Assembly (NCBI GenBank): GCA_038206765.1 | Contig: JBBRAM010000011.1 | Location: forward strand, 1-64,000 | DNA: 64,000 nucleotides | Source: UKL13-2 sp038206765 | Lineage (GTDB): Bacteria; Pseudomonadota; Gammaproteobacteria; Burkholderiales; Usitatibacteraceae | Reading direction: 5' to 3' | Shown here: positions 42,458 to 51,900 of the stretch, in pieces | Position numbering within the stretch: position 1 is the stretch's first letter | Layout of the letters: every line of letters starts with the position of its first letter | The notes under the pieces: model-generated | The model's input: the letters and a program-made list of their open reading frames with translations, nothing else | Told to the model about the DNA's origin: nothing | Databases searched by the model: none | Program-made: the position numbers and the translations under genes

Positions 42458-45400
42458 ATGGCCGCAAACCCCCAAGCTGCTTTTGATATCGGACCCCTTT
42501 CCTGGGTAAAGACTGAGATCGAGCATTCGCTGACTGAAGCTCGTTCGCATCTGGATGTGCTCGCGCAAAATCCGGCGGATCCAAAAGCGGCCAAATATGT
42601 CGCCACCCATTTGCACCAGGTAACGGGGGCGCTGTCGATGGTTGGTTTGGGTGCGGCAACGCGGTTTAACGAAGAAGTTGAGAAGCTGGTTGCAACCTTC
42701 GATTTAACCAATATTGTTCCAAACCTGCCAACCGATGGTGCGCATCGGATCGCCTCAGTCAAGCGTGCAATGGCCAGTCTGTCCGCTTATCTCGACAATT
42801 TGATGGCGGGCGAAGCCGATACTCCAATGATGCTGGCCGCCGCCTACATGGTGGTCAATCAGGCGCACGGCGGCACGGACGCCAGCGAAAGTGATTTGTT
42901 CTCGCCCGACTTGAGCCAGTCGATTCCGATGCCTGAAGATACCGTCGCGCTGCCAAAAGCAGACATGATGTCCGAGGCGATTAAGCAGCGCCGCAGTTTA
43001 TACCAGGCCGGCTTATTGAAATTGTTGCGCGATAAAGATTTGGTAGGCGGCGCGCGCGATATGCGCAACGCCACTTTCGCTATCGAAGCCCTGCAAGTAA
43101 CGTCGCCCACACGTTCATTTTGGTACACTGCGAGCGGTTTTTTTGATGCTGTCGCTTCAAATCCGAGTGAGGCTGGTGCGCTCACGGTTCAATTGTTTGG
43201 TAAAGTCGACCAGCAGATTAAACTGTTGATTGATGGTGTACAAAAAGTACCTGAAAAATTATTCCGCGATTTATTGCTGGTGGTTGGCAAATCCACCGCG
43301 CAATCGGAGCGCATCCGCCGCATCCGTGAGCTGTACCGCCTCGACCAATTGCTGGCAATTCCGGATGGCACGCGCGACACGGTTGCCGATGATCAACTTA
43401 AAGCCGCGCTCAGAATACTGCGCGATCACGTGCAGGCCCTGAAAGACCACTGGCTTAAATTTACCAGCGGCAATCGCCCCGCGTTAGAGCCATTTATTAC
43501 GCAAGGCGAGGCGATGGCGAAGGACGCCCAGCTTCAGCCTAATCGCGATCTGTCCCAGCTATTACAAGTAATTGCCGCAGTTGGCCCGCACCTGCGCAAA
43601 GTTGGTGCGCCGCTCTCCGAATCACAGGGTTTAGAGGTTGCTACAGCACTACTGTTGGCTGAAACATCGCTAGAAAACTATTTTCGTTTAACGCCAGAGT
43701 TTGCCACCCAAGTGAGCGGCGTGTTGGCACGCGTTAAGGGTGCAATGACCGGTTCGGCATTGCCTGCCCTTGACCCAAGCGCGAGCGGGCTGATGGACGA
43801 CATCACCAAGCGTGCGCAAGAGCGGCTCTTGATGTTCCAAGTAGGGCAAGAAGTGCAGGTCAACTTGGCGACCATTGAAAGCGCGCTAGATACCTATTTC
43901 CGCGACCCGCTTAAAACGGGCGAATTGTCGCCACTGCTGCCGCTATTTTCTCAGGTGCAAGGCGCGCTGATGATTCTGGAGCTAGATGAAGCGGCCAGCC
44001 TGACGCAAATTTTACGCGACCGCGTTTCGCAGTTCTCATCTGGTGCCATGAAAGGGGAAGGCGAGGATGCCGAAAGTGTGGCTGAGGGTATTTCGGCGCT
44101 CGGACTTTATATCACCGCGTTACAACAAGGAACCTCAAACCCACGCGATGTTTTGCTCCCAGCGTTGATTCGTTTTGGCTTGGCGGCGAAGCCTGTTGAT
44201 GTTGAAAGAAGTCTCATCAAATCGCCTGTCACAGCTGGCGATGTTGATGTTGCCAAACAAAAAGTACAGGGCTTGTACGAAGACTGGAAGCAGCAGCCAG
44301 AAGCTACTGCATCCCGCCAGCAACTGCGCGATGCGGTGCAGGAACTAAAGCAAGAAGCCGAGCTCATCGCCGACACCAAGTCCGCCAAACAAAGCGATAC
44401 AGCGTTGAGAGCCATCGACGCCACGTTTGATCCAAATAAAACCAGTATTACTGACGCGTTACACGAAATCTCGCCAAGCAAGCCTGCCGAGGCGCCGCTG
44501 GCACAAACGGTTCATCTCATTGATGCACCCGCTGCCGAAGTCGATCAAGAAATTCTGGAAATTTTCTTGGAGGAGGCTGGCGAAGTCATTGCCACGATTG
44601 AGGAGCACCTCGCCATGGTGCGCAAGAGTGCACATGACCGCGAAGCTCTCACCACGATTCGGCGCGGCTACCATACACTCAAAGGGTCTGGTCGCATGGT
44701 CGGCCTAAACGATCTCGGCGAAGTCGCATGGAATTGCGAACAAGTCATGAACAAATGGCTTAAAGACGATAAGCCCGCTTCGCTCGGCCTGATGTATTTC
44801 ATCGAAATGACCATGGCATCGTTTGCGACATGGGTTCATTCCCTAAAAGCGAGCGGCACAGCCAATATCGATGGTCTTGAAATTTCGCGCATCGCTGATT
44901 TACTGAAAAACGACAAAGAACCCGAATTGCCCGGCGCATCAGCTGTTCCTGCGTCTCCTGCAGCGGCTGGCGAGATACCCCCAACGGAGTCAATTTCAGC
45001 ATCCGCACCTGAGGTTCCATCACATGCTGCAACTACTGTTGCCGCCTTTGAACAAACGCTACCGGCGCCAACGTTTGCAGCTGCACTGCCCTCCGTCGGC
45101 ATGCCAGTTGATTTGCCATCCCTTGATTTGTCGCCGCCAGCAACTGTAGAGATTGCGGTAACCGATTCGGTCGCCAGCACTGTGCAGCTCAGCGTTGATA
45201 AATCTGCCGCGTCGCCTGAAATGGCAGCTGAACCAGATCAAAATCAGCCCGTGATGAATGAATCTGTTGCAGAGGAAGAGGCAGCCGATATTGTTATCGG
45301 ATCTGTTTCAGTTCCGGCGCAGCTATTTGGCATTTATCTTGGCGAGGCCGAAACCCATCTCACCACGATGGACAATGAAATGGGCGCAATCGAGGCGAAC

Positions 45401-48400
45401 CCAATGCGCCCCGTTTCGCATGAGTTCATGCGTGCCGCACACACACTCACTAGTTCTTCGCGCACTACCGGCTTTAACATGATCGCCGATGTTGCACACG
45501 CGCTCGAAAAATGGCTCCAAGATGCGATTGAGACCCCACCCGATTGGACTGATCATCGGTTGAGCATCACCCGCCAATCAGTTGATGCCTTGGCGACAAT
45601 GGTACTCGGCTTATTCACCCATGAATGGCCGATGGCACGTGCGGATCTCGCGCAAGGCTTAGTTGATTTGCGTGAACACCTCAAGCGCTCAAAGCGTGTC
45701 GGGGAAACGACCAATTTACGGGCGCCAACAAAAACCCCGTCGATAGAATTCGCGGCGGTGGATTTGGTGCCGCCACTATTGTCATCGCCAACACTCGACG
45801 AAATGGCGTCGGGATCTGCCGTTGCTGACACGGCCGATTCAGCGGGCAATCTGTTTACACTGCCACCGGAATTACCGCCGCCCTTACCCGTTGGACTACC
45901 GATAGTAGCGGCGGATGATGGGATGGTACTGGCCGAAGCGTCTTCGTCAACCCTTCGGGTTGAGGCGCCACTTGAGCCAGCCGTGCCCGATGAGATTGCG
46001 GCAGAAGTACCAGAAGTACCAGAAGCCATCATTGAACCAGAATTCATCGCCAACACGCCGGAACCTGTCGTCGAAATGCCGGTTGCTGAAACGCCAAATG
46101 CAACGATTACGTTCGACGAGCCTGCGCAATTAATTGAGCCTGCTACGCCGATATCCGCTGGCACTGCCGAGCCGGTGACTTCGGCAGCATCAATTGAAAC
46201 GACACCGACCGCGCAAGCCACTGCGACGCCTTACAGCTCTTCCCCTGCATTTGATCCCGCCGCACTGTTTGGCGGTGCGGCCACGCTGGCAGGTGCGGCT
46301 TTTATCGCAACCCGTGACACCGGCACGAACTCCGCGCCGACAACACCGGTCGTTTCGCCACCGGCGCTTTTCGTGCCTACAGACCCGGCATTGCCCGCTG
46401 CCTTTATTGCGCCTTTTGTGCCTATTACGCCCGCGATGTCTTCGCAGATACCAATGCAGACGATTCCAGAGGCCGCGTTTGAGGCGGGCAAAGATCGCCG
46501 TGCGGTGGTTGATGATATTGACACCGATTTGCTCCCGATATTTTTGGAAGAGGCATTGGAAATCGTGCCGCAAGTTGGCGACGCACTCCGCCGCTGGCGT
46601 GCCGTACCAACGAACCACATGCCGGTTAGCGAGCTGGCGCGTCATTTGCATACACTCAAAGGCTCGGCGCGGATGGCCGGTCTCATGCGTTTGGGTGAGT
46701 TGGCGCATGTGCTTGAAACCAAAATCATCAGCATGGACGCGGAAGCATCACCGCTACCAACAAAGTTTGACGCAGTCGATGATGGGCTCGACCGCTTCAA
46801 TATTGCGCTTGATAATTTAGGCAAAGGCGAACTCGCGGCTCCGATTGAAATTCCGGTCGCTGCGGAATTGTCCGATGAAATGCCTGCGCCGATGGCGAAA
46901 CTGGCGGCTGCGCGGGCCGAGATCGTTGCCGAGGGTGAAAAGCTCGAAGGCCGTGAGCGCCAGGCGCTGCTGCGCGTAAACGCCGACATGATCGACCGCT
47001 TCGTGAATGAAGCCGGTGAGTTAGCGATCGCTCGTTCGCGTATTGATTTGGAAATGCAGGCGTTCAAACGCGCCTTGCTGGAATTGAACGACAATGTCAG
47101 CCGTATGAAATCGCAGTTGCGTGAAATCGAAATTCAGGCGGAAACGCAAATTCAATCGCGCATTAAAGAAAGCCAAGAGCACGGCGACAATTTCGATCCG
47201 CTCGAGTTTGACCGCTTCTCGCGCATGCAGGAGTTAACGCGCTTCTTGGCCGAGAGCCTAAACGACGTGGTGACCTTGCAGCAGTCGCTGCAAAAAAATC
47301 TGGACGAATCCGATTCTGCTTTGCTTCAGCAATCGCGTTTGAACCGCGATTTGCAACAGGGTTTAATGGGCGTGCGCTTGGTTCCCTTGGGCAACTTGCA
47401 AGACCGTTTCCATCGCTTGGTTCGCCAGACAGCCAAAGAACTCGACAAAAAAGCCAACTTGGAATTCCGTGGTACGCGTGTTGAGATTGACCGGTCGGTA
47501 CTCGAAAAAATCACCGCGCCATTCGAACATTTGTTGCGTAACGCCGTCGCCCACGGGCTTGAGTTGCCGCAGCAGCGTGCGGCAAATGGCAAGTCGGAGA
47601 TCGGTGAAATCACGATTGATGCACAGCAGGTGGGCAATGAAATTATGCTCACATTGTCGGATGATGGTGGCGGCTTGAATTTTGCCCGTATTCGCGAGAA
47701 GGCGATTCAGCAAGGCATGTTGGATGCGCACGCCGACGTTACCGATGTGCAACTAACGCAGTATATTTTTGCCGCAGGTTTTTCGACCGCCGATGAAGTC
47801 ACACAAATCGCCGGACGTGGCGTCGGCATGGACGTAGTTCGCAGCGAGATCGTTTCGCTTGGCGGCCGTATCGATATTACTTCTGTTGCCGGACGCGGTA
47901 CGACGTTCCAAATTGCGTTGCCGTTAACGCTGGCCGTGACGCAAGCTGTGCTCGTCAAAGTTGGCGAGACCATGTATGCAATTCCATCTGTAATGATCGA
48001 ACAGGTGCAAGAATACAAAGGAAAGCGCTACGAACCGCTGCTTGAAATGCGCTCAATTGACTGGAAAGGCAATACCTACCCCCTGCGCTCAATGGAGGCG
48101 TTGGTAGGTGGCAAGCCAACGGTTTCACCGATCCGCAAAGCGTACGTGATTCTTGCCAAGAGTGGACAACAGCGTGCCGCCGTGCAAGTTGATGACATCA
48201 TCGGCAACCGAGAGATCGTGGTGAAAAACATCGGCCCGCAATTGGCGCGCTTAGTCGGTGTGGCTGGCGCCACGGTGATGGGTTCAGGCCAAGTTATTCT
48301 TATCATGAATCCGGTACAGTTAGTGTTCCGCGAAGCAGCGGCGATGGCCGCCACGCTAGCTTCAGGGGCAGCTTCTGAGACGGCAGCAGTAACCGCATCA

Positions 48401-49003
48401 GCGGCAGATAGCGAAGCGATTACCGCTAATCGCAGGTTCAACGACTTGCCCGCATTGCCGACGGGAGCATCTTTAGGCGGAACAACACCAGAAAACACGA
48501 TCACCGATGCGGTATCGGACTCACCAGTTGTCACCGCTCCGCAAGGTCAATCGCTGGCTGAAGAAATAGCCGCAAACACATTCGACGATTCTGGCAAGTT
48601 GCGGCAAGTCGCCACGTTGAAGCGAACTATTCCATTAGTCATGGTGGTGGATGATTCATTAACCGTGCGAAAAATTACCAGCCGCATGTTAACCCGCGAA
48701 GGTTTCGAAGTCGCGACTGCCAAGGATGGCGTGGATGGCCTACAGCAGCTCCAGGATATCGAGCCGGATATTATTCTGCTCGATATTGAAATGCCGCGTA
48801 TGGACGGTTTTGAATTTGCGCGCAATGTCCGCGCTGATGCCAAAGCCAAGCATATTCCGATCATCATGATTACGTCGCGCACGGCGGATAAACACCGCAA
48901 TCGCGCGATGGAATTGGGGGTGAACGAATATATGGGCAAGCCCTATCAGGAGGAACAACTCATGGTTCTGATCCGCCAATACACAAAGCATGTAGCGGCA
49001 TAG
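42458..49003 (+). CDS. chpA: Hybrid chemotaxis histidine kinase ChpA/PilL
   Basis: 2181-residue CheA-type hybrid kinase of the Pil-Chp system. N-terminal part (1-650) is FimL/Hpt-like, with H53 in HLHQVTGALSMVGLG. Full or near-full Hpt modules carry H739 (HTLKGSGRMVGL), H995 (HTLTSSSRTTGF, lysine replaced) and H1398 (HTLKGSARMAGL). They are separated by Pro/Ala/Thr-rich linkers (about 850-950, 1110-1330). Then come the dimerisation region, HATPase (N-box about 1691-1700, HLLRNAVAHGLE), a CheW-like domain and a C-terminal receiver with D2109 (LLDIEMPRMDGF). Multiple Hpt sites are known for this family. Confidence 0.95.
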   Translation: MAANPQAAFDIGPLSWVKTEIEHSLTEARSHLDVLAQNPADPKAAKYVATHLHQVTGALSMVGLGAATRFNEEVEKLVATFDLTNIVPNLPTDGAHRIASVKRAMASLSAYLDNLMAGEADTPMMLAAAYMVVNQAHGGTDASESDLFSPDLSQSIPMPEDTVALPKADMMSEAIKQRRSLYQAGLLKLLRDKDLVGGARDMRNATFAIEALQVTSPTRSFWYTASGFFDAVASNPSEAGALTVQLFGKVDQQIKLLIDGVQKVPEKLFRDLLLVVGKSTAQSERIRRIRELYRLDQLLAIPDGTRDTVADDQLKAALRILRDHVQALKDHWLKFTSGNRPALEPFITQGEAMAKDAQLQPNRDLSQLLQVIAAVGPHLRKVGAPLSESQGLEVATALLLAETSLENYFRLTPEFATQVSGVLARVKGAMTGSALPALDPSASGLMDDITKRAQERLLMFQVGQEVQVNLATIESALDTYFRDPLKTGELSPLLPLFSQVQGALMILELDEAASLTQILRDRVSQFSSGAMKGEGEDAESVAEGISALGLYITALQQGTSNPRDVLLPALIRFGLAAKPVDVERSLIKSPVTAGDVDVAKQKVQGLYEDWKQQPEATASRQQLRDAVQELKQEAELIADTKSAKQSDTALRAIDATFDPNKTSITDALHEISPSKPAEAPLAQTVHLIDAPAAEVDQEILEIFLEEAGEVIATIEEHLAMVRKSAHDREALTTIRRGYHTLKGSGRMVGLNDLGEVAWNCEQVMNKWLKDDKPASLGLMYFIEMTMASFATWVHSLKASGTANIDGLEISRIADLLKNDKEPELPGASAVPASPAAAGEIPPTESISASAPEVPSHAATTVAAFEQTLPAPTFAAALPSVGMPVDLPSLDLSPPATVEIAVTDSVASTVQLSVDKSAASPEMAAEPDQNQPVMNESVAEEEAADIVIGSVSVPAQLFGIYLGEAETHLTTMDNEMGAIEANPMRPVSHEFMRAAHTLTSSSRTTGFNMIADVAHALEKWLQDAIETPPDWTDHRLSITRQSVDALATMVLGLFTHEWPMARADLAQGLVDLREHLKRSKRVGETTNLRAPTKTPSIEFAAVDLVPPLLSSPTLDEMASGSAVADTADSAGNLFTLPPELPPPLPVGLPIVAADDGMVLAEASSSTLRVEAPLEPAVPDEIAAEVPEVPEAIIEPEFIANTPEPVVEMPVAETPNATITFDEPAQLIEPATPISAGTAEPVTSAASIETTPTAQATATPYSSSPAFDPAALFGGAATLAGAAFIATRDTGTNSAPTTPVVSPPALFVPTDPALPAAFIAPFVPITPAMSSQIPMQTIPEAAFEAGKDRRAVVDDIDTDLLPIFLEEALEIVPQVGDALRRWRAVPTNHMPVSELARHLHTLKGSARMAGLMRLGELAHVLETKIISMDAEASPLPTKFDAVDDGLDRFNIALDNLGKGELAAPIEIPVAAELSDEMPAPMAKLAAARAEIVAEGEKLEGRERQALLRVNADMIDRFVNEAGELAIARSRIDLEMQAFKRALLELNDNVSRMKSQLREIEIQAETQIQSRIKESQEHGDNFDPLEFDRFSRMQELTRFLAESLNDVVTLQQSLQKNLDESDSALLQQSRLNRDLQQGLMGVRLVPLGNLQDRFHRLVRQTAKELDKKANLEFRGTRVEIDRSVLEKITAPFEHLLRNAVAHGLELPQQRAANGKSEIGEITIDAQQVGNEIMLTLSDDGGGLNFARIREKAIQQGMLDAHADVTDVQLTQYIFAAGFSTADEVTQIAGRGVGMDVVRSEIVSLGGRIDITSVAGRGTTFQIALPLTLAVTQAVLVKVGETMYAIPSVMIEQVQEYKGKRYEPLLEMRSIDWKGNTYPLRSMEALVGGKPTVSPIRKAYVILAKSGQQRAAVQVDDIIGNREIVVKNIGPQLARLVGVAGATVMGSGQVILIMNPVQLVFREAAAMAATLASGAASETAAVTASAADSEAITANRRFNDLPALPTGASLGGTTPENTITDAVSDSPVVTAPQGQSLAEEIAANTFDDSGKLRQVATLKRTIPLVMVVDDSLTVRKITSRMLTREGFEVATAKDGVDGLQQLQDIEPDIILLDIEMPRMDGFEFARNVRADAKAKHIPIIMITSRTADKHRNRAMELGVNEYMGKPYQEEQLMVLIRQYTKHVAA

Positions 49004-49157
49004 AGGCAGTGAGAGCGGCGCAGGTTTTCATTTAGCGCAAAACAGCGAACTACCTAGCGCCGGTTTGTCGGCGTGTAAGTGTCGCATTCATTCATCGACT
49101 AACTGAATTGTGCGGCTGCCTACCGGTGCAGCCATTCCACCCGTTTTGAGGTTAAAA

Positions 49158-49889
49158 ATGAAGAGCCGTCACGTGCGCCAACAACTCGCAACAAGTTCGC
49201 CTTATCTAGGCGATTTATTATCGTCGCAGCAAGAATGCGCCAGCACGCAGCGGCGTGCCTTTTTGGCCAGTGCAACCACCGCCGTTGCTGGATTACTGAT
49301 TCCTTGGCCAGCCGCCTCCGCTACGACCCAGCGGCAAGTCCATGATTTGCGCGGCTTGGTAACGATCAACGGTGTTCGCGCGACCGCAGATGCTGTTATC
49401 GTTCCGGGCGATGTCGTCATGACCGGTTCCGATGGCTACTTTGTTTTTGTAATCGGTGAATCGGCATTTATGTTGCGTTCACGCAGCGAATTGGTCGTTG
49501 AAAAGCCGGCTGCCGAGGACTATGGTGCGGTATACGGTTTGCTGCGATTGGTGTCTGGTGCGCTCGGCGCGACCTTCCGACGCGGTACACCGGCTAGGCT
49601 GCAAGCGGCGAACGCCACCATTGGGATTCGCGGTACCGGTGTTTATATCGAGACTCGCGGCAATGGCACTTATTTTTGTACCTGCTGGGGCAAAACAGAA
49701 ATTTTTGTAACCGCCGCACCGAGCGAAAAAGAATGGGTGGAAGCGGAGCATCACTCGCCACGGCTGATTTCGATGAAAAAAGAAGAGACCGGCTACTTCA
49801 TGCCCGCGCCGTTTGAAACGCATAGCGACGACGAAATGGACATTCTAGAAAAGTGCGTTGGTCGCCGGGCCCCGTGGATAAAAAAATAA
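49158..49889 (+). CDS. FecR-domain secreted protein
   Basis: 243 residues from ATG 49158, fixed by TGAGGT six bases upstream; 16 more codons are open before it. There is a twin-arginine type signal (TQRRAFLASATTAVAGLL, about residues 30-50). Then a FecR beta domain: VHDLRGLVTINGVRA, VVMTGSDGYFVFVI, ATFRRGTPARLQAANATIGIRGTGVYIE. No membrane helix or sigma-factor partner gene is near, so iron signalling is unlikely. The end contains CTCWGKTEIFV and a late cysteine. Confidence 0.82.
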   Translation: MKSRHVRQQLATSSPYLGDLLSSQQECASTQRRAFLASATTAVAGLLIPWPAASATTQRQVHDLRGLVTINGVRATADAVIVPGDVVMTGSDGYFVFVIGESAFMLRSRSELVVEKPAAEDYGAVYGLLRLVSGALGATFRRGTPARLQAANATIGIRGTGVYIETRGNGTYFCTCWGKTEIFVTAAPSEKEWVEAEHHSPRLISMKKEETGYFMPAPFETHSDDEMDILEKCVGRRAPWIKK

Positions 49890-49970
49890 TCCGCCGCTGT
49901 TCGCTCCCCAGACAATTCGCTATGCCAAAACACCTAAAATAGGTGTGAGGCTTGATCCATTTTCCTTAGA

Positions 49971-50813
49971 TTACCTTGCAGACCAATCAACAATGCCAAA
50001 ATGCGCCGTTGCTAAAATAACCAAGCCGAACGCAATGCGATACCATGCAAAGAGCGTGAAGTCGTGTGTGCTTACATAACGGATCAGCCAACGCACGACC
50101 ACAAACGCCGACGCAAACGCGGCGATAAAACCAACGCTAAATGCCGGAAGATCCGCGCCAGACAAGGTGTTACGGGCGCCCCACAGTGAATAAACGGTCG
50201 CGCCAAACAGGGTTGGCATGGCTAAAAAAAACGTAAACTCAGTTGCGCATTTACGGGAAAAGCCAAAAAACAATCCGCCAATAATTGTTGCGCCTGACCG
50301 CGATGTGCCCGGGATCAGCGCAGCACATTGCGCTAGGCCAAAGCGAAGCGCGTCTTTCCAGGTCATCTCATCGACGCTGTCGATCAACACCACATCGGTT
50401 TTTTGCAAACGTTTTTTATACCAATGCTCGGCAAATAAAATAATAAACCCGCCAATAATGAATGCAAGTGCAACTGGCACCGGCTTAAACAAAGCTGCTT
50501 TGATCGCCTTGTAAAAAAGCTGCGCCAAAATTGCAAAGGGCAAAAATGCGACGATTAAATTTAGCGTAAATTTTTGTGCGATCGGATCTGAAAAAAGCCC
50601 CGCAAAGGTCGATATGATCCGCGCTCTAAACTCCCAACACACGGCCAGGATTGCGCCAAACTGAATCACAATTTTGAAGACATCGCCATCATCTTTAAAG
50701 TGAATCAAGTCCCCCACCAAAATCAAATGCCCCGTTGATGACACCGGCAAAAACTCCGTAAGCCCTTCCACCACGCCCAGAATCAGCGCTTTAAACAACA
50801 CGATAAAATCCAA
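49971..50813 (-). CDS. uppP: Undecaprenyl-diphosphatase UppP (BacA)
   Basis: Integral membrane phosphatase (280 residues, about eight helices) that recycles undecaprenyl pyrophosphate and gives bacitracin resistance. Motifs are GVVEGLTEFLPVSSTGHLIL and PGTSRSGATIIGGLFFG. The start codon is TTG (TTG GAT TTT ATC), decided by AGGGAG five bases upstream; no ATG lies before the conserved region. It converges with the FecR-like gene; a small hairpin ACACCT/AGGTGT at 49930-49946 lies in the gap. Confidence 0.96.
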   Translation of the reverse strand: MDFIVLFKALILGVVEGLTEFLPVSSTGHLILVGDLIHFKDDGDVFKIVIQFGAILAVCWEFRARIISTFAGLFSDPIAQKFTLNLIVAFLPFAILAQLFYKAIKAALFKPVPVALAFIIGGFIILFAEHWYKKRLQKTDVVLIDSVDEMTWKDALRFGLAQCAALIPGTSRSGATIIGGLFFGFSRKCATEFTFFLAMPTLFGATVYSLWGARNTLSGADLPAFSVGFIAAFASAFVVVRWLIRYVSTHDFTLFAWYRIAFGLVILATAHFGIVDWSAR

Positions 50814-50868
50814 ATTAACTCCCTGAAATATTTGTTATATTTTTACGTAGATTACGTTGCTCGCCATG

Positions 50869-51420
50869 CTACTTCAAAACAAGTACGATCCCCTCACGCC
50901 GCACCTCAACGCGTTGCGGATGTAGCGTCATGCCGTATCGTTTTAAATCTTCCTCTTTGAAACTGTAGAGTGCTCTGCCTTCCAAATAGTCCTTGGCAAT
51001 TCCGGATGCAGCCTGCCCCATCGCGGCAGAAATTGCATCGGGCATATTGTCGGCACGCAACACATTAACTTTTGCATCACTTAAAAAAATCTCGCGTGTG
51101 GCCGGATTGTAGCGTGGGATGCCAGACATCACTACCATTCCCGACATATTTTTGTTGGTAAGCACCAACTTAACGTCGGCATCAAAGCTAACGCCCAAAC
51201 GGATTGGTTTGCCGGTCTCCTCGAGAGCATCGACACGGGGACGAGAGAGCTTTACGTCCAATAATCCGGCAACACTTTTCTCCACCGGGAAGCGCTTTGC
51301 GAGTCGTTCCGATAATTCTCGGTGTGAAAATTTCACTTCTCCCGGTAGTATGAAATTCGTGGCGCAACCGGCTAGAAGTAGCACACTGGTAAAAAAGCTC
51401 GATGCAGCGCGACCGTTCAT
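50869..51420 (-). CDS. DUF1439 lipoprotein
   Basis: 183 residues with a lipoprotein signal (lipobox LLAGC, cysteine 19) and a DUF1439 body similar to E. coli YceB: FSHRELSERLAKRFPVEKS, GVSFDADVKLVLTNKNMSGMVVMSG, then RALYSFKEEDLKRYGMTLHP. DUF1439 proteins have a BPI/TULIP-like fold, so lipid binding at the envelope is possible. The ribosome-binding site is AAAGGA. It is 55 bases upstream of uppP, likely cotranscribed. Confidence 0.88.
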   Translation of the reverse strand: MNGRAASSFFTSVLLLAGCATNFILPGEVKFSHRELSERLAKRFPVEKSVAGLLDVKLSRPRVDALEETGKPIRLGVSFDADVKLVLTNKNMSGMVVMSGIPRYNPATREIFLSDAKVNVLRADNMPDAISAAMGQAASGIAKDYLEGRALYSFKEEDLKRYGMTLHPQRVEVRREGIVLVLK

Positions 51421-51479
51421 TCTGAAAATTCCTTTTAGCGCTTCTGAAGATTATTGCGACAACAATTCTTTACGCGAAC

Positions 51480-51839
51480 TTACGCGTACAAGCGAATTTT
51501 TTCCATCACAAAGTTGGAAATTTTTGCCGGGAGCGCAATCGCTTCTTGCTCGAAGCGGGCGCCGATTCCGTTCGGGTCGAAGACACCGTCGGCGGTAAAA
51601 ATGGCGCTCATCGCGCGACCCGGCTTATCTTCGGGTTGATCTACGCCCTCGTGCTGATAGCCTGCCTCGGGCGACCACCGCAACGCGCGCTGCAAATCGT
51701 CCTTGGCATAACAAAGTTGGAAACCTAACAAATCACCGTCATAAGTTTCCCATGTGTACAGATCAAAATAGTCATCATGAAACCAGCGGCGATGCTTGCT
51801 CGATTCATATTGTGTGACGTGAGCGACTTCATTAAGCAT
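51480..51839 (-). CDS. Conserved hypothetical protein
   Basis: 119 residues without signal peptide or membrane segment, rich in aromatic and acidic residues (YESSKHRRWFHDDYFDLYTWE). The ribosome-binding site is perfect (GGAGGT), so the gene is well supported. Similar proteins appear in betaproteobacteria as unknowns; I recognise no named domain. It stands between ptsI and the DUF1439 gene on the same strand. Confidence 0.75.
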   Translation of the reverse strand: MLNEVAHVTQYESSKHRRWFHDDYFDLYTWETYDGDLLGFQLCYAKDDLQRALRWSPEAGYQHEGVDQPEDKPGRAMSAIFTADGVFDPNGIGARFEQEAIALPAKISNFVMEKIRLYA

Positions 51840-51900
51840 GAGCGTTTACCTCCGTAGGCTTGATGTGAATTAGACAGGCCAACGACTAGGCAGAGAAATC

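Noticed and set aside
45553..46820. Long open frames on both strands across the chpA linker region
   Set aside because: They are by-products of the Pro/Ala/Thr-rich linker codons; the products are Arg/Cys-rich low complexity, while chpA is continuous through the region.
49930..49946. Hairpin ACACCT/AGGTGT between the FecR-like gene and uppP as a terminator
   Set aside because: Only six pairs and no T-run on either strand; position between converging genes is suggestive but not enough.
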